A stretch of 64,000 nucleotides of DNA. Source: UBA830 sp036339975 (GTDB lineage: Bacteria; Pseudomonadota; Alphaproteobacteria; MPNO01; UBA830). The stretch spans positions 1 through 64,000 of the forward strand of contig JAYYZV010000020.1 in assembly GCA_036339975.1 (NCBI GenBank), written 5' to 3'. The notes beneath the pieces were generated by a model that was given only the letters and a program-made list of their open reading frames with translations, did no database searches and was not told the DNA's origin. Both the position numbers and the translations under genes were made by a program. Numbering within the stretch: the stretch's first letter is position 1; the number at the start of each line of letters is the position of its first letter. Shown here piece by piece: positions 17,207 to 24,188 of the stretch.

Positions 17207-18904
17207 CTAGTGTGTGTCCAGCACCGCTTGGTACATTTCCAGTCGCGCTTGTATAGCGGTGGTTTCTGTATCTGTCGGATGGTCTGGATCTGCGGCGGGC
17301 GGTAGGGCGCCGAACTTCAGCAGGCAGGCCATAAGTACGAGCCGCGCTTTAGTTGAAGTAAGGTTGCTGCCGCCCAGAAACACACCGGCCCGGGCTGAAA
17401 AACCTTCGTTGTTACCGCGTCCGACGCGCACCACCGGCATGCCGCAATAGACCGCCTTCCTCATCAGCGCATTGCGTTGGGCGTTGGTCATCGACCCGTA
17501 GGGTGATTGACCTTCGACGACAAATCCCGCCAGTGGCGCATGTTTCAGATTGTCGTTGATCTGAGCAACGAGATCGACTTCCCGTTCCGGGCCCGAATCC
17601 TCAGATTCCGGGCTATAGTTACCTTCTTTGGTGATGGTTACCTTGGGGATGGCAGTTTCGAGAAGCGCACCGTTTGTATCCTTAATGGCCACTTCTACCG
17701 GGGACAGATCCCCGCCGGATTTTATGTAGCCGGTCACGGTTTCGGTCAGACGCGCGCGGTTCACATCGGACTGATAGGTGTGCTTCGATCCTGGTAGATA
17801 GGTCAAGATCGGTGGCATACCGTGGCGCACTGCGCCAAGCAGACCACCGTGGCCTCCTGTGGCGACGTATCCGCCCGGGCGCGCCTCGCCTTTTTGTACT
17901 TCGCGGGACGCGAAGATCTGTTGTTCTTGTATCACTACTGTGCCGGCTCGGTTTTTGCCGTCAGCGTCCTGCCAAATTTTTGATGTTATATATTCCACAG
18001 AATCCAACAAATTTTTAGGTCCATCGTTACTAATCTCACCGTGTGTTCGCTGCGCGGCATTACCACAGACTGGTAACGTGGTGTCGAGCATCAGGTTTAG
18101 CCAGTATAGAGTTTCCTCTACCCTCGGGCTGCCTTGGGTCCAGATCGCACCGATGTAGTCGCCGGTATCCAGAATGGCCTGTATATCGTTGACTATACGC
18201 GCCATCCAGCCTTTCGACGGAGAGGTTGCTAAATGTACCGGGCGGTAGGCGAAAAAGTCCCGACCCATGACCTCTGGTTTTATATCACCCTTGCCCATAT
18301 CGGTACGGTCGGCAGCAGCTAATCCCTTGGTGTAGCCGCCCGACGGCATGATCCGGAAGAAGTCAACTTCTGCCTGCTGGGAAATCAGGTTGCCGGTACC
18401 GTCTTCGGCGATGCCAAACCGATCGATTTCCTCAAAAATACGGGATCCGTCAGGATAATAGGCTTGACGGGATTGGTCAGCTGCAGCATTAGGAAATGCG
18501 CAATCATCTTCCCAAGCGGTCCCATCCGCCTGCCGTCCCATATAGGGCATGGGATACAGGCCATCGTCCGGTGAAAGATCAATTTTATATACCGGCGTAT
18601 CGTCATCTGACCGTTGCTCGGTATTAAATATGCCCGATTTGTCCACGTAGCCATCGGGCGGGCTATACAAATTCGCGGCGTCGGCTTCTAGCGGGTGGGC
18701 GCTGAATTGTTCGACGTATACTGTCACGGGAGCTGCTAGGCGTTGTGGTCTTAGAACGTCGAAGCGCGTGGCGCTACCGTCCGGATTAGTCCTCAACGGT
18801 ATACCATGACGTGCGCGTGCCTTGTTGCTGGTTACAAGCGGCGGCGAATTACTGATCGTGGCATTAGCGCCTGAGAGATGGGCGATACGCGGTTTTCCGG
18901 TCAT
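17207..18904 (-). CDS. Large asparaginase-fold protein with degenerate active site
   Basis: A 565-residue protein; typical L-asparaginases are about 330. Three regions match the type I/II asparaginase fold: N-terminal RIAHLSGANATIS (6-18) against the family's TGGTIA loop, AIWTQGSPRVEETLYWLN (253-270) against the THGTDTMEET motif, and SNDGPKNLLDSV (292-303) with VVEGQSPYGSMTNAQ and GMPVVRVGRGNNEG (462-501) in the C-terminal domain. The nucleophile Thr of TGGTIA and the Thr-Asp pair of GTDT are both missing. About 230 residues separate the first and second motifs, where about 75 is normal. No signal peptide. It could be a binding or scaffold protein, or an enzyme with new chemistry. Convergent with the beta-oxidation run. 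Confidence 0.7.
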   Translation of the reverse strand: MTGKPRIAHLSGANATISNSPPLVTSNKARARHGIPLRTNPDGSATRFDVLRPQRLAAPVTVYVEQFSAHPLEADAANLYSPPDGYVDKSGIFNTEQRSDDDTPVYKIDLSPDDGLYPMPYMGRQADGTAWEDDCAFPNAAADQSRQAYYPDGSRIFEEIDRFGIAEDGTGNLISQQAEVDFFRIMPSGGYTKGLAAADRTDMGKGDIKPEVMGRDFFAYRPVHLATSPSKGWMARIVNDIQAILDTGDYIGAIWTQGSPRVEETLYWLNLMLDTTLPVCGNAAQRTHGEISNDGPKNLLDSVEYITSKIWQDADGKNRAGTVVIQEQQIFASREVQKGEARPGGYVATGGHGGLLGAVRHGMPPILTYLPGSKHTYQSDVNRARLTETVTGYIKSGGDLSPVEVAIKDTNGALLETAIPKVTITKEGNYSPESEDSGPEREVDLVAQINDNLKHAPLAGFVVEGQSPYGSMTNAQRNALMRKAVYCGMPVVRVGRGNNEGFSARAGVFLGGSNLTSTKARLVLMACLLKFGALPPAADPDHPTDTETTAIQARLEMYQAVLDTH

Positions 18905-19083
18905 CTGTTGGTCCCTATATATACCTAATTCTGCACCTTAACAGTTGGTTTGCCGTCTGACGACGGGTCGCCCCGTTTGCGGTTAACTTGCGTTCCTGAT
19001 GCACAACGTTTCCCTTTGGACGCTGGCAATTTGTATCTGCTGGACATACCTTCTTGAGACAAATCGAATCTTGGGAAACAGCC

Positions 19084-19758
19084 ATGCGGTGTCTATCGAT
19101 TGTCCTTCTGGGTGCAATAGTGCTGTGGTTGTCGCCATCGCCCGTCGAGGCAGCCGCGATACCGCGCCAGATAAAATGGGAGGAACTTGCCCCGCAACCG
19201 ACAGAGTCAATAGAGGACCCGCTCGAACATCTTGATCCCTTCATCAAAGTTGAACTCTTCAATATCGCCTCGGCCCTCCGCCAAACGAAGAGCGGTTTAA
19301 TGTCGCCGGTAAGCCAAGAATATGAAGCCGCCATGGAGGCTAGATATCGCCTTGAGCAACTAGGGGTTGAGGTTCAGGTCATCCTCAGACGGCTCGAGGC
19401 GGTCGAAACGGAAATACGACGACTGGGTGAACAGGTGATAAATTCACTGGACGGCCAGTTCGTCAAAATCCCGGGTTACGCTCTTCCTGTTGAATTTGAC
19501 GGCGACGCCGTTCAGGAATTTTTTTTGGTGCCTTATGTTGGGGCCTGTATCCACGTACCACCTCCACCGCAGAATCAGATGATATTAGTGGAGCCTGCGG
19601 AACCCTTTTTGGTGGGAAGCCTTTTCGAGCCAGTCTGGATTGTTGGGCGGATTTCGGTCAAAGACACGAGAAGAACCCTGCCGGTATCAGATGGGGAAAT
19701 TCCCGTCCGCGCAGGCTACCGAATTGAGGGTGCCAACGTCGAAGCTTACAGGGAGTAA
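19084..19758 (+). CDS. Secreted DUF3299 protein
   Basis: About 225 residues with a signal peptide (MRCLSIVLLGAIVLWLSPSPVEA). The conserved C-terminal half holds VEFDGDAVQEFFLVPYVGAC followed by IHVPPPPQNQMI, the DUF3299 hallmark, with a single Cys and His that could bind metal. A charged, likely helical segment (about 90-130 of the mature protein) precedes it. I chose ATG at 19084; the upstream TTG at 19054 would add ten residues before the signal peptide and has poorer context. Next to DUF2796 and ABC genes this family is repeatedly linked with metal homeostasis (inference), so a zinc-related periplasmic role is probable. Confidence 0.78.
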   Translation: MRCLSIVLLGAIVLWLSPSPVEAAAIPRQIKWEELAPQPTESIEDPLEHLDPFIKVELFNIASALRQTKSGLMSPVSQEYEAAMEARYRLEQLGVEVQVILRRLEAVETEIRRLGEQVINSLDGQFVKIPGYALPVEFDGDAVQEFFLVPYVGACIHVPPPPQNQMILVEPAEPFLVGSLFEPVWIVGRISVKDTRRTLPVSDGEIPVRAGYRIEGANVEAYRE

Positions 19759-19797
19759 AGACTGATATTGCCAATAGTTCTACAATGTTGGACTGTT

Positions 19798-19809
19798 ATG
19801 TTATAACAT
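19798..19809. promoter_or_regulatory. Zur-box-like perfect palindrome
   Basis: ATGTTATAACAT is a perfect 12-base palindrome 45 bp before the DUF2796 ATG. It has the form of the core of known Zur (zinc uptake repressor) operators in proteobacteria. The neighbouring His-rich DUF2796 and the ABC transporter genes make zinc-dependent repression likely. No second copy was noticed elsewhere in the window. Binding by Zur is inferred; only the palindrome and its position are seen. Confidence 0.7.
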
Positions 19810-19854
19810 GTGCGAAATAAAATTCGGGTAGGCGCAATTGGAGTTTGTTTTCCG

Positions 19855-20457
19855 ATGAAAAATTATCTTCGGAAGTTTCGGGCGAAGATCACGGTCTTTA
19901 GTCTTCTATTGATGGCGAGCGGTGCCCCGCCAGCCTATAGTGAGAATCGTGCCCATGATGCTCACCAGCACGGGGTCAGCAGACTCAATCTCGTGATTGA
20001 GGGTACACGTCTGGAGATGGAACTTGAGTCCCCTGGATCCGATATAATTGGCTTCGAGCATCCGCCTGCCAACAAAGCGGACCGGGCGGCTATTGCCAAT
20101 GCTGTTCGCCTTCTGAAAGATAGCAGTAAATTATTTGCCTTATCAGCCGCCGCTGAGTGTAGGCTGGCGTCGGCTGAAGTAGCGTCGCCGGCCGAAGCGC
20201 AAAAGAAAAAACACCATGTTCATGGACACGGAAACCAAAAGAATGACCATCACGATGAAAATGCGAGAGGTGAGGAGCATTCCGATTTTTACGCGCATTA
20301 TCGGTTTGCGTGTAACCACCCTAATAAACTGACCCATATCGAAGTTAAATTCTTTGATGTATTTCCCCGCGCCAAGGAAATTGATGTCCGAGCAGTCACA
20401 CCTCGTAATCAGTTCCGGAGGGAATTGACAACCGGGAAATCGCGGCTAACTCTGTAG
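19855..20457 (+). CDS. His-rich secreted DUF2796 protein, likely zinc-binding
   Basis: About 200-residue periplasmic protein. The signal peptide is MKNYLRKFRAKITVFSLLLM to about residue 30; then AHDAHQHGVSRLNLVIEG, a family hallmark, and an internal low-complexity His/Asp/Glu loop (KKHHVHGHGNQKNDHHDENA) that is very likely a zinc-binding segment, followed by HYRFACNHP. I chose ATG at 19855 because it gives a clean signal peptide and has GGAG about 12 bases upstream; the GTG at 19810 would read through the Zur-like palindrome. DUF2796 proteins such as ZrgA of Vibrio cholerae belong to Zur-regulated zinc uptake loci, to my recollection. First gene of a unit with the ABC ATPase and permease. Confidence 0.82.
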   Translation: MKNYLRKFRAKITVFSLLLMASGAPPAYSENRAHDAHQHGVSRLNLVIEGTRLEMELESPGSDIIGFEHPPANKADRAAIANAVRLLKDSSKLFALSAAAECRLASAEVASPAEAQKKKHHVHGHGNQKNDHHDENARGEEHSDFYAHYRFACNHPNKLTHIEVKFFDVFPRAKEIDVRAVTPRNQFRRELTTGKSRLTL

Positions 20458-20488
20458 CGACCCCGTATCTTGGAGACGCTATTGATTA

Positions 20489-21199
20489 ATGGCATTGGCG
20501 GTAGATCTGTCAGGTATCGCTTACCGGTGGCACAAGACGCACCCGGTTGTGCTCAACATCGAGTCATTTTCCGTAACAACGGGAGAAAAACTTTTCGTTC
20601 GAGGCCCTAGCGGTAGCGGAAAAACGACACTTCTTAATCTTCTGGGTGGCGTTGCAATACCTGAGCGGGGAAAACTCAAGGTTCTCGAGGCTCGCCTCGA
20701 TCTGATGTCTGCCCGTAGTCGGGATTCCTTTCGTGCCGCCTGTATCGGTTTTGTTTTCCAGCAATTCAACCTCGTTCCCTATCTTTCGATAATCGATAAC
20801 GTTCTTCTTCCCTGTCGGTTCTCGCCTCAACGACTTTCCAGGGCGAAGGACCGTGGGGGAGACCTTGCGGCCGAGGCCCGCCTCCTGCTCGAACGTATGG
20901 GACTACAGGTCGGGGATTTCACCGGTCGCATGGTCACCGATCTAAGTGTGGGACAGCAGCAACGGGTAGCGGCGGCAAGAGCCCTGTTTGGAAGTCCTGA
21001 CCTGATCATCGCCGACGAGCCCACCTCATCACTGGACGAGAACGCCCGACATGCCTTCCTCGATCTTTTGTTTGCCGAGACGGTAAAAGCCGGACAGACG
21101 CTCATTTTTGTTAGCCACGATGGCCGTCTGGCGGATGGGTTCGACCGGGTGGTCGACCTGCCAGACATAAACCGTGCTGCAACGAGTGACGAGCCATGA
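20489..21199 (+). CDS. ABC transporter ATP-binding protein (LolD/MacB-like)
   Basis: A 236-residue ATPase: Walker A GPSGSGKTT (39-47), signature LSVGQQQRVAAARAL, Walker B IIADEPTSSLD and the switch SHD. Subfamily features resemble LolD/MacB-type mechanotransmission ABC proteins, partners of FtsX-like permeases. It lies between the DUF2796 gene and a FtsX-like permease whose start overlaps its stop by 4 bp. In this context it is probably the energy source of a zinc-related exporter or lipoprotein/periplasmic-protein transfer system and not a classical importer, as no solute-binding ZnuA-type gene is present. ATG at 20489 lies after a poor Shine-Dalgarno. Confidence 0.9.
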   Translation: MALAVDLSGIAYRWHKTHPVVLNIESFSVTTGEKLFVRGPSGSGKTTLLNLLGGVAIPERGKLKVLEARLDLMSARSRDSFRAACIGFVFQQFNLVPYLSIIDNVLLPCRFSPQRLSRAKDRGGDLAAEARLLLERMGLQVGDFTGRMVTDLSVGQQQRVAAARALFGSPDLIIADEPTSSLDENARHAFLDLLFAETVKAGQTLIFVSHDGRLADGFDRVVDLPDINRAATSDEP

Positions 21200-22458
21200 C
21201 CCCGACCTTTCAACTCGCACTTAAAAGCCTCATTAGTCGTCGCCTGACCGTGGTGCTAACGGTGTTCGCGATCGCGGTCAGCGTATCGCTACTCTTGGGG
21301 GTCGAACGAATACGTACGGAGGTGCGCGCCAGTTTTGCAAATACTGTATCTGGAACTGACTTGATTATCGGTGCCCGCAGCGGATCGGTGCCGCTGCTGC
21401 TTTACACGGTCTTCAGGATTGGTAGTGCTACAAACAACATTTCGTGGAGTAGCTACCGTGAAATAGCTGCGGATCCCAATGTGGCCTGGACTATCCCCAT
21501 TTCCCTTGGCGATTCCCATCGCGGGTTCCGCGTGCTGGGCACCAGCGCCGCGTATTTCAGCCATTTGCGTTTTGCCCGAACCCGTCAGTTGGAATTCGAT
21601 CACGGTAAGCCATTTGAGGATGTTTTTGACGCAGTTCTGGGCGCAAATGTTGCCTCAAAACTTGGCTACACCGTTGGCGACAGAATCGTTATAGACCACG
21701 GTGTCGGCCAAATCGGCTTTGCCAGCCACAAGGATAAGCCATTCCGCGTGTCCGGCGTCCTAGCGCGCACCGGTACGCCGGTGGACCAGACGGTCCATGT
21801 CAGTCTGGCCGGGATCGAGGCAATCCATGTTGATTGGCGGTCGGGCAGGCCGATTCCCGGTCTTAATATCGATGCCGATAGCATTCGCCAAATGAACCTT
21901 CAGCCAAAGGCTATCACCGCATTTTTTGTCGGACTCCAGTCCCGCTTCTCCACCTTTGATATGCAGCGGCGGGTAAATAACTTCACAAAGGAACCACTGC
22001 TCGCCATTTTACCGGGTGTTGCGTTGCATGAACTCTGGTCGTTGATGGGGACAGCGGAAAGCGCTTTGACGGTGATTACGATATTCGTCGTAGCCGCCGG
22101 GATGGTTGGTATGATCACTATGTTGATTTCCACCCTGAATGAGCGTCGCCGCGAAATGGCGATACTGCGGTCCGTTGGTGCAAGACCATACCATATTTTT
22201 TTGCTCTTGATTCTCGAAGCGGTTTTCGTTTCCGCAATGGGCGCGGTACTTGGTGTTGCGATCTTTTTCGCTTGCATGCTTGTGGTCTTGCCAGTCATTG
22301 AAGCCCGCTATGGCCTTTTCATTGCTATCAATGCACTGTCGATAAACGAATGGATCTATCTGGGGTCTGTAGTCGCCGCCGGGATAGTTGCTGGAATTGT
22401 TCCGGCCATTATGGCGGTACGAAGGTCGCTGGCTGACGGAATGCTAGTCAGGAATTAA
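21196..22458 (+). CDS. FtsX/MacB-like ABC permease
   Basis: A 420-residue inner-membrane protein. It has one N-terminal membrane segment (about 17-37), a MacB-type periplasmic domain of about 240 residues, and three C-terminal segments (about 293-313, 335-365, 385-410) with the conserved loop LNERRREMAILRSVGARP before the second. This is the FtsX-type layout, used for mechanical work in the periplasm. Coupled by an ATGA-type overlap to the ABC ATPase upstream. With DUF2796 and DUF3299 it completes a four-gene set. What it moves is not visible; zinc-chaperone handling is the working guess. Confidence 0.88.
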   Translation: MTPTFQLALKSLISRRLTVVLTVFAIAVSVSLLLGVERIRTEVRASFANTVSGTDLIIGARSGSVPLLLYTVFRIGSATNNISWSSYREIAADPNVAWTIPISLGDSHRGFRVLGTSAAYFSHLRFARTRQLEFDHGKPFEDVFDAVLGANVASKLGYTVGDRIVIDHGVGQIGFASHKDKPFRVSGVLARTGTPVDQTVHVSLAGIEAIHVDWRSGRPIPGLNIDADSIRQMNLQPKAITAFFVGLQSRFSTFDMQRRVNNFTKEPLLAILPGVALHELWSLMGTAESALTVITIFVVAAGMVGMITMLISTLNERRREMAILRSVGARPYHIFLLLILEAVFVSAMGAVLGVAIFFACMLVVLPVIEARYGLFIAINALSINEWIYLGSVVAAGIVAGIVPAIMAVRRSLADGMLVRN

Positions 22459-22503
22459 ATGAGGAAGACGATATGGCGGAATCAGAAAACAGATTGCCCG
22501 CTG

Positions 22504-23256
22504 TTACCACATCAACTGCCCGCCGTTGGGATGGATAATTTGTCCCGTCATGTATGACGATCGGTCGCTGAGCAGAAAATCCAATACGGCGGCGATCTCT
22601 TCTGGCTGTCCCAGCCGGCCCAACGGCAGACTATCGGCGAGTGTGACGCGGGCCTGTTCGTATTCCTCTGGAGTACGGCCGGAGGTTAGGATTGGCGTGT
22701 CGATCGGTCCCGGGCCCAAAGCATTGACGCGGATGCCGCGCGGCGCGAACTCCAGAGCGATGGCCTTGGTCAGGGAATATATCGCTGACTTAGCAGCCAT
22801 GTACGCAGCGGCGCCGGGGACGGCCATAACGGCAAAATCTGAAGACATATTAACGATTGCTCCTTTACCATTATCGATCATATCGGGTAGGACGGCCTGA
22901 CAACCAAGAAATGTGCCTTTCACATGGATATCGATCATTCGGTCCCAGTCTTTTTCCGGGATATTGCCGACAACGCCGCGAATAAAGACGCCGGCTGCGA
23001 AGAGAGCCTTTTGGACTGGACCGATTTCTGAGTCGATACGGGTTTTCATTGCGGCGACGGAGGTGCGTTTGCGGACGTCGACCTGAATTGCTGTGGCCGA
23101 TCCTTTGTCTGCTTCGATTAACGCTACTGTCTCCGCCGCACCATCCTCGTTCCAGTCGGCAGCGATGACGTGCATATTATTCGCCATACGCAGAGCCGAT
23201 GCGCGACCAATTCCGCTGCCGGCGCCGGTGATAAGGATATTTTGTTTTTCTCCCAT
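22504..23256 (-). CDS. SDR family oxidoreductase
   Basis: Classical short-chain dehydrogenase of 250 residues with Rossmann site TGAGSGIGRA (about 10-19), NMSSDF with catalytic Ser, YMAAKS with catalytic Tyr/Lys, and the C-terminal GQIIHPNGGQ. The acidic residue at the end of beta-2 (AADWNEDG) suggests NAD(H) preference. Its start overlaps the stop of the upstream SDR gene (TGATG), so the pair is translationally coupled. Substrate not readable. Sugar or polyol/alcohol dehydrogenase is likely given two tandem copies. Confidence 0.88.
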   Translation of the reverse strand: MGEKQNILITGAGSGIGRASALRMANNMHVIAADWNEDGAAETVALIEADKGSATAIQVDVRKRTSVAAMKTRIDSEIGPVQKALFAAGVFIRGVVGNIPEKDWDRMIDIHVKGTFLGCQAVLPDMIDNGKGAIVNMSSDFAVMAVPGAAAYMAAKSAIYSLTKAIALEFAPRGIRVNALGPGPIDTPILTSGRTPEEYEQARVTLADSLPLGRLGQPEEIAAVLDFLLSDRSSYMTGQIIHPNGGQLMW

Positions 23257-23972
23257 CAGAATAGACCGGCCCCACCATTGACGCGGATATCCTGCCCGGT
23301 AATGAAGCTGGCATCATCACTTAACAGAAAATAAGCGGCTTCCACCATGTCTTCCGGTGTTCCGATACGGCCCATCGGTATATTATCGCCCTTGGCGAAC
23401 AGATCGGCTTCTGTCATTACCCGCCGCGGCATCTCCGTATCTGCAATTCCCGGAGAAACCACGTTGGCGCGTATACCGGCGCGCGCGTGGTCAAGCGCCA
23501 GCGCCCGGCAAAGACCTAGCACCCCCCCCTTTGTGGCGGCATACGCCGCGCTGTTCAATGCCCCGCGGCGGGCGATAAGAGATGAAAACATCACGATACT
23601 ACCTCGACCCTGTTTCAGCATCGCTGGAAGCACGGCTTGGCAGGCCAGCATAGTTCCCTTGAGGTTGATATTAAAATGATCGTCCCAGTCGCCTTCACTA
23701 AGGTCAAGAAACGGAGCTGTCCGGTATATTGCTGCGCATGTGGCGAGCCCGGTAATTGCCTCTGATTCAACGATGGCGGCTTCTGTGGCCGCCGTCATAG
23801 CAGCGGGGTCGCGGATGTCCAGCTTATTGAAGGTGAGATTTTTGTTGCTGAAGCCTGCCAATTTTCCTTGGTCGATATCCCAAGCGGTAACCCGGTAGTT
23901 CTCTGACAGTAATTTCTGGGCCAGTCTAAAACCGATGCCGCTGCCTGCGCCTGTTACGATCATAGTTTCCAT
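23256..23972 (-). CDS. SDR family oxidoreductase
   Basis: A 238-residue classical SDR with TGAGSGIGFR (about 6-15), the D at AWDIDQGK pointing to NAD, MFSSL with catalytic Ser, YAATKG with Tyr/Lys and GQDIRVNGGAGLF at the end. It lies upstream of, and is coupled to, another SDR of the same class but is clearly different in sequence (about 30% identity by eye), so the two probably act on different steps of one pathway. Located in the 190-bp divergent arrangement with the transketolase gene. Confidence 0.88.
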   Translation of the reverse strand: METMIVTGAGSGIGFRLAQKLLSENYRVTAWDIDQGKLAGFSNKNLTFNKLDIRDPAAMTAATEAAIVESEAITGLATCAAIYRTAPFLDLSEGDWDDHFNINLKGTMLACQAVLPAMLKQGRGSIVMFSSLIARRGALNSAAYAATKGGVLGLCRALALDHARAGIRANVVSPGIADTEMPRRVMTEADLFAKGDNIPMGRIGTPEDMVEAAYFLLSDDASFITGQDIRVNGGAGLF

Positions 23973-24107
23973 ACCGGATTATCCTCATATCCGTAAATGA
24001 GACCGACTGGGAAAAGTTTACGCCTCGGCGTTACCACAAGTCGAATCTTGCCCTGAAGTAAAAAGTCTGACGATTCGGTCCGAAGGGGTTGAATCAAATG
24101 GTGGGGT

Positions 24108-24188
24108 GGATACATTGCGCCCGTCTCGCATCGGAGAAGGTCTAACCGCCCGGACACCGCGAAATGTCCGAAGCACCCGCTTGTATCC
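24108..24188 (+). other. Possible structured leader in front of tkt
   Basis: Pairs of inverted repeats are seen: GGATACA (24108-24114) with TGTATCC (24182-24188), and inside them the hairpin CGGACA (24151-24156) - loop CCGCGAAA - TGTCCG (24165-24170). The upstream ATG candidate of tkt (24164) sits at the end of that loop, which suggests this segment may be untranslated leader or a small RNA. No known riboswitch family was recognised. Evidence is limited to these inverted repeats. Confidence 0.35.

Noticed and set aside
24000..24160. Possible 6S RNA or zapA-linked RNA upstream of tkt
   Set aside because: No convincing long stem with a central bubble of 6S type and no zapA or 5-FCL gene beside it; only short inverted repeats are seen.
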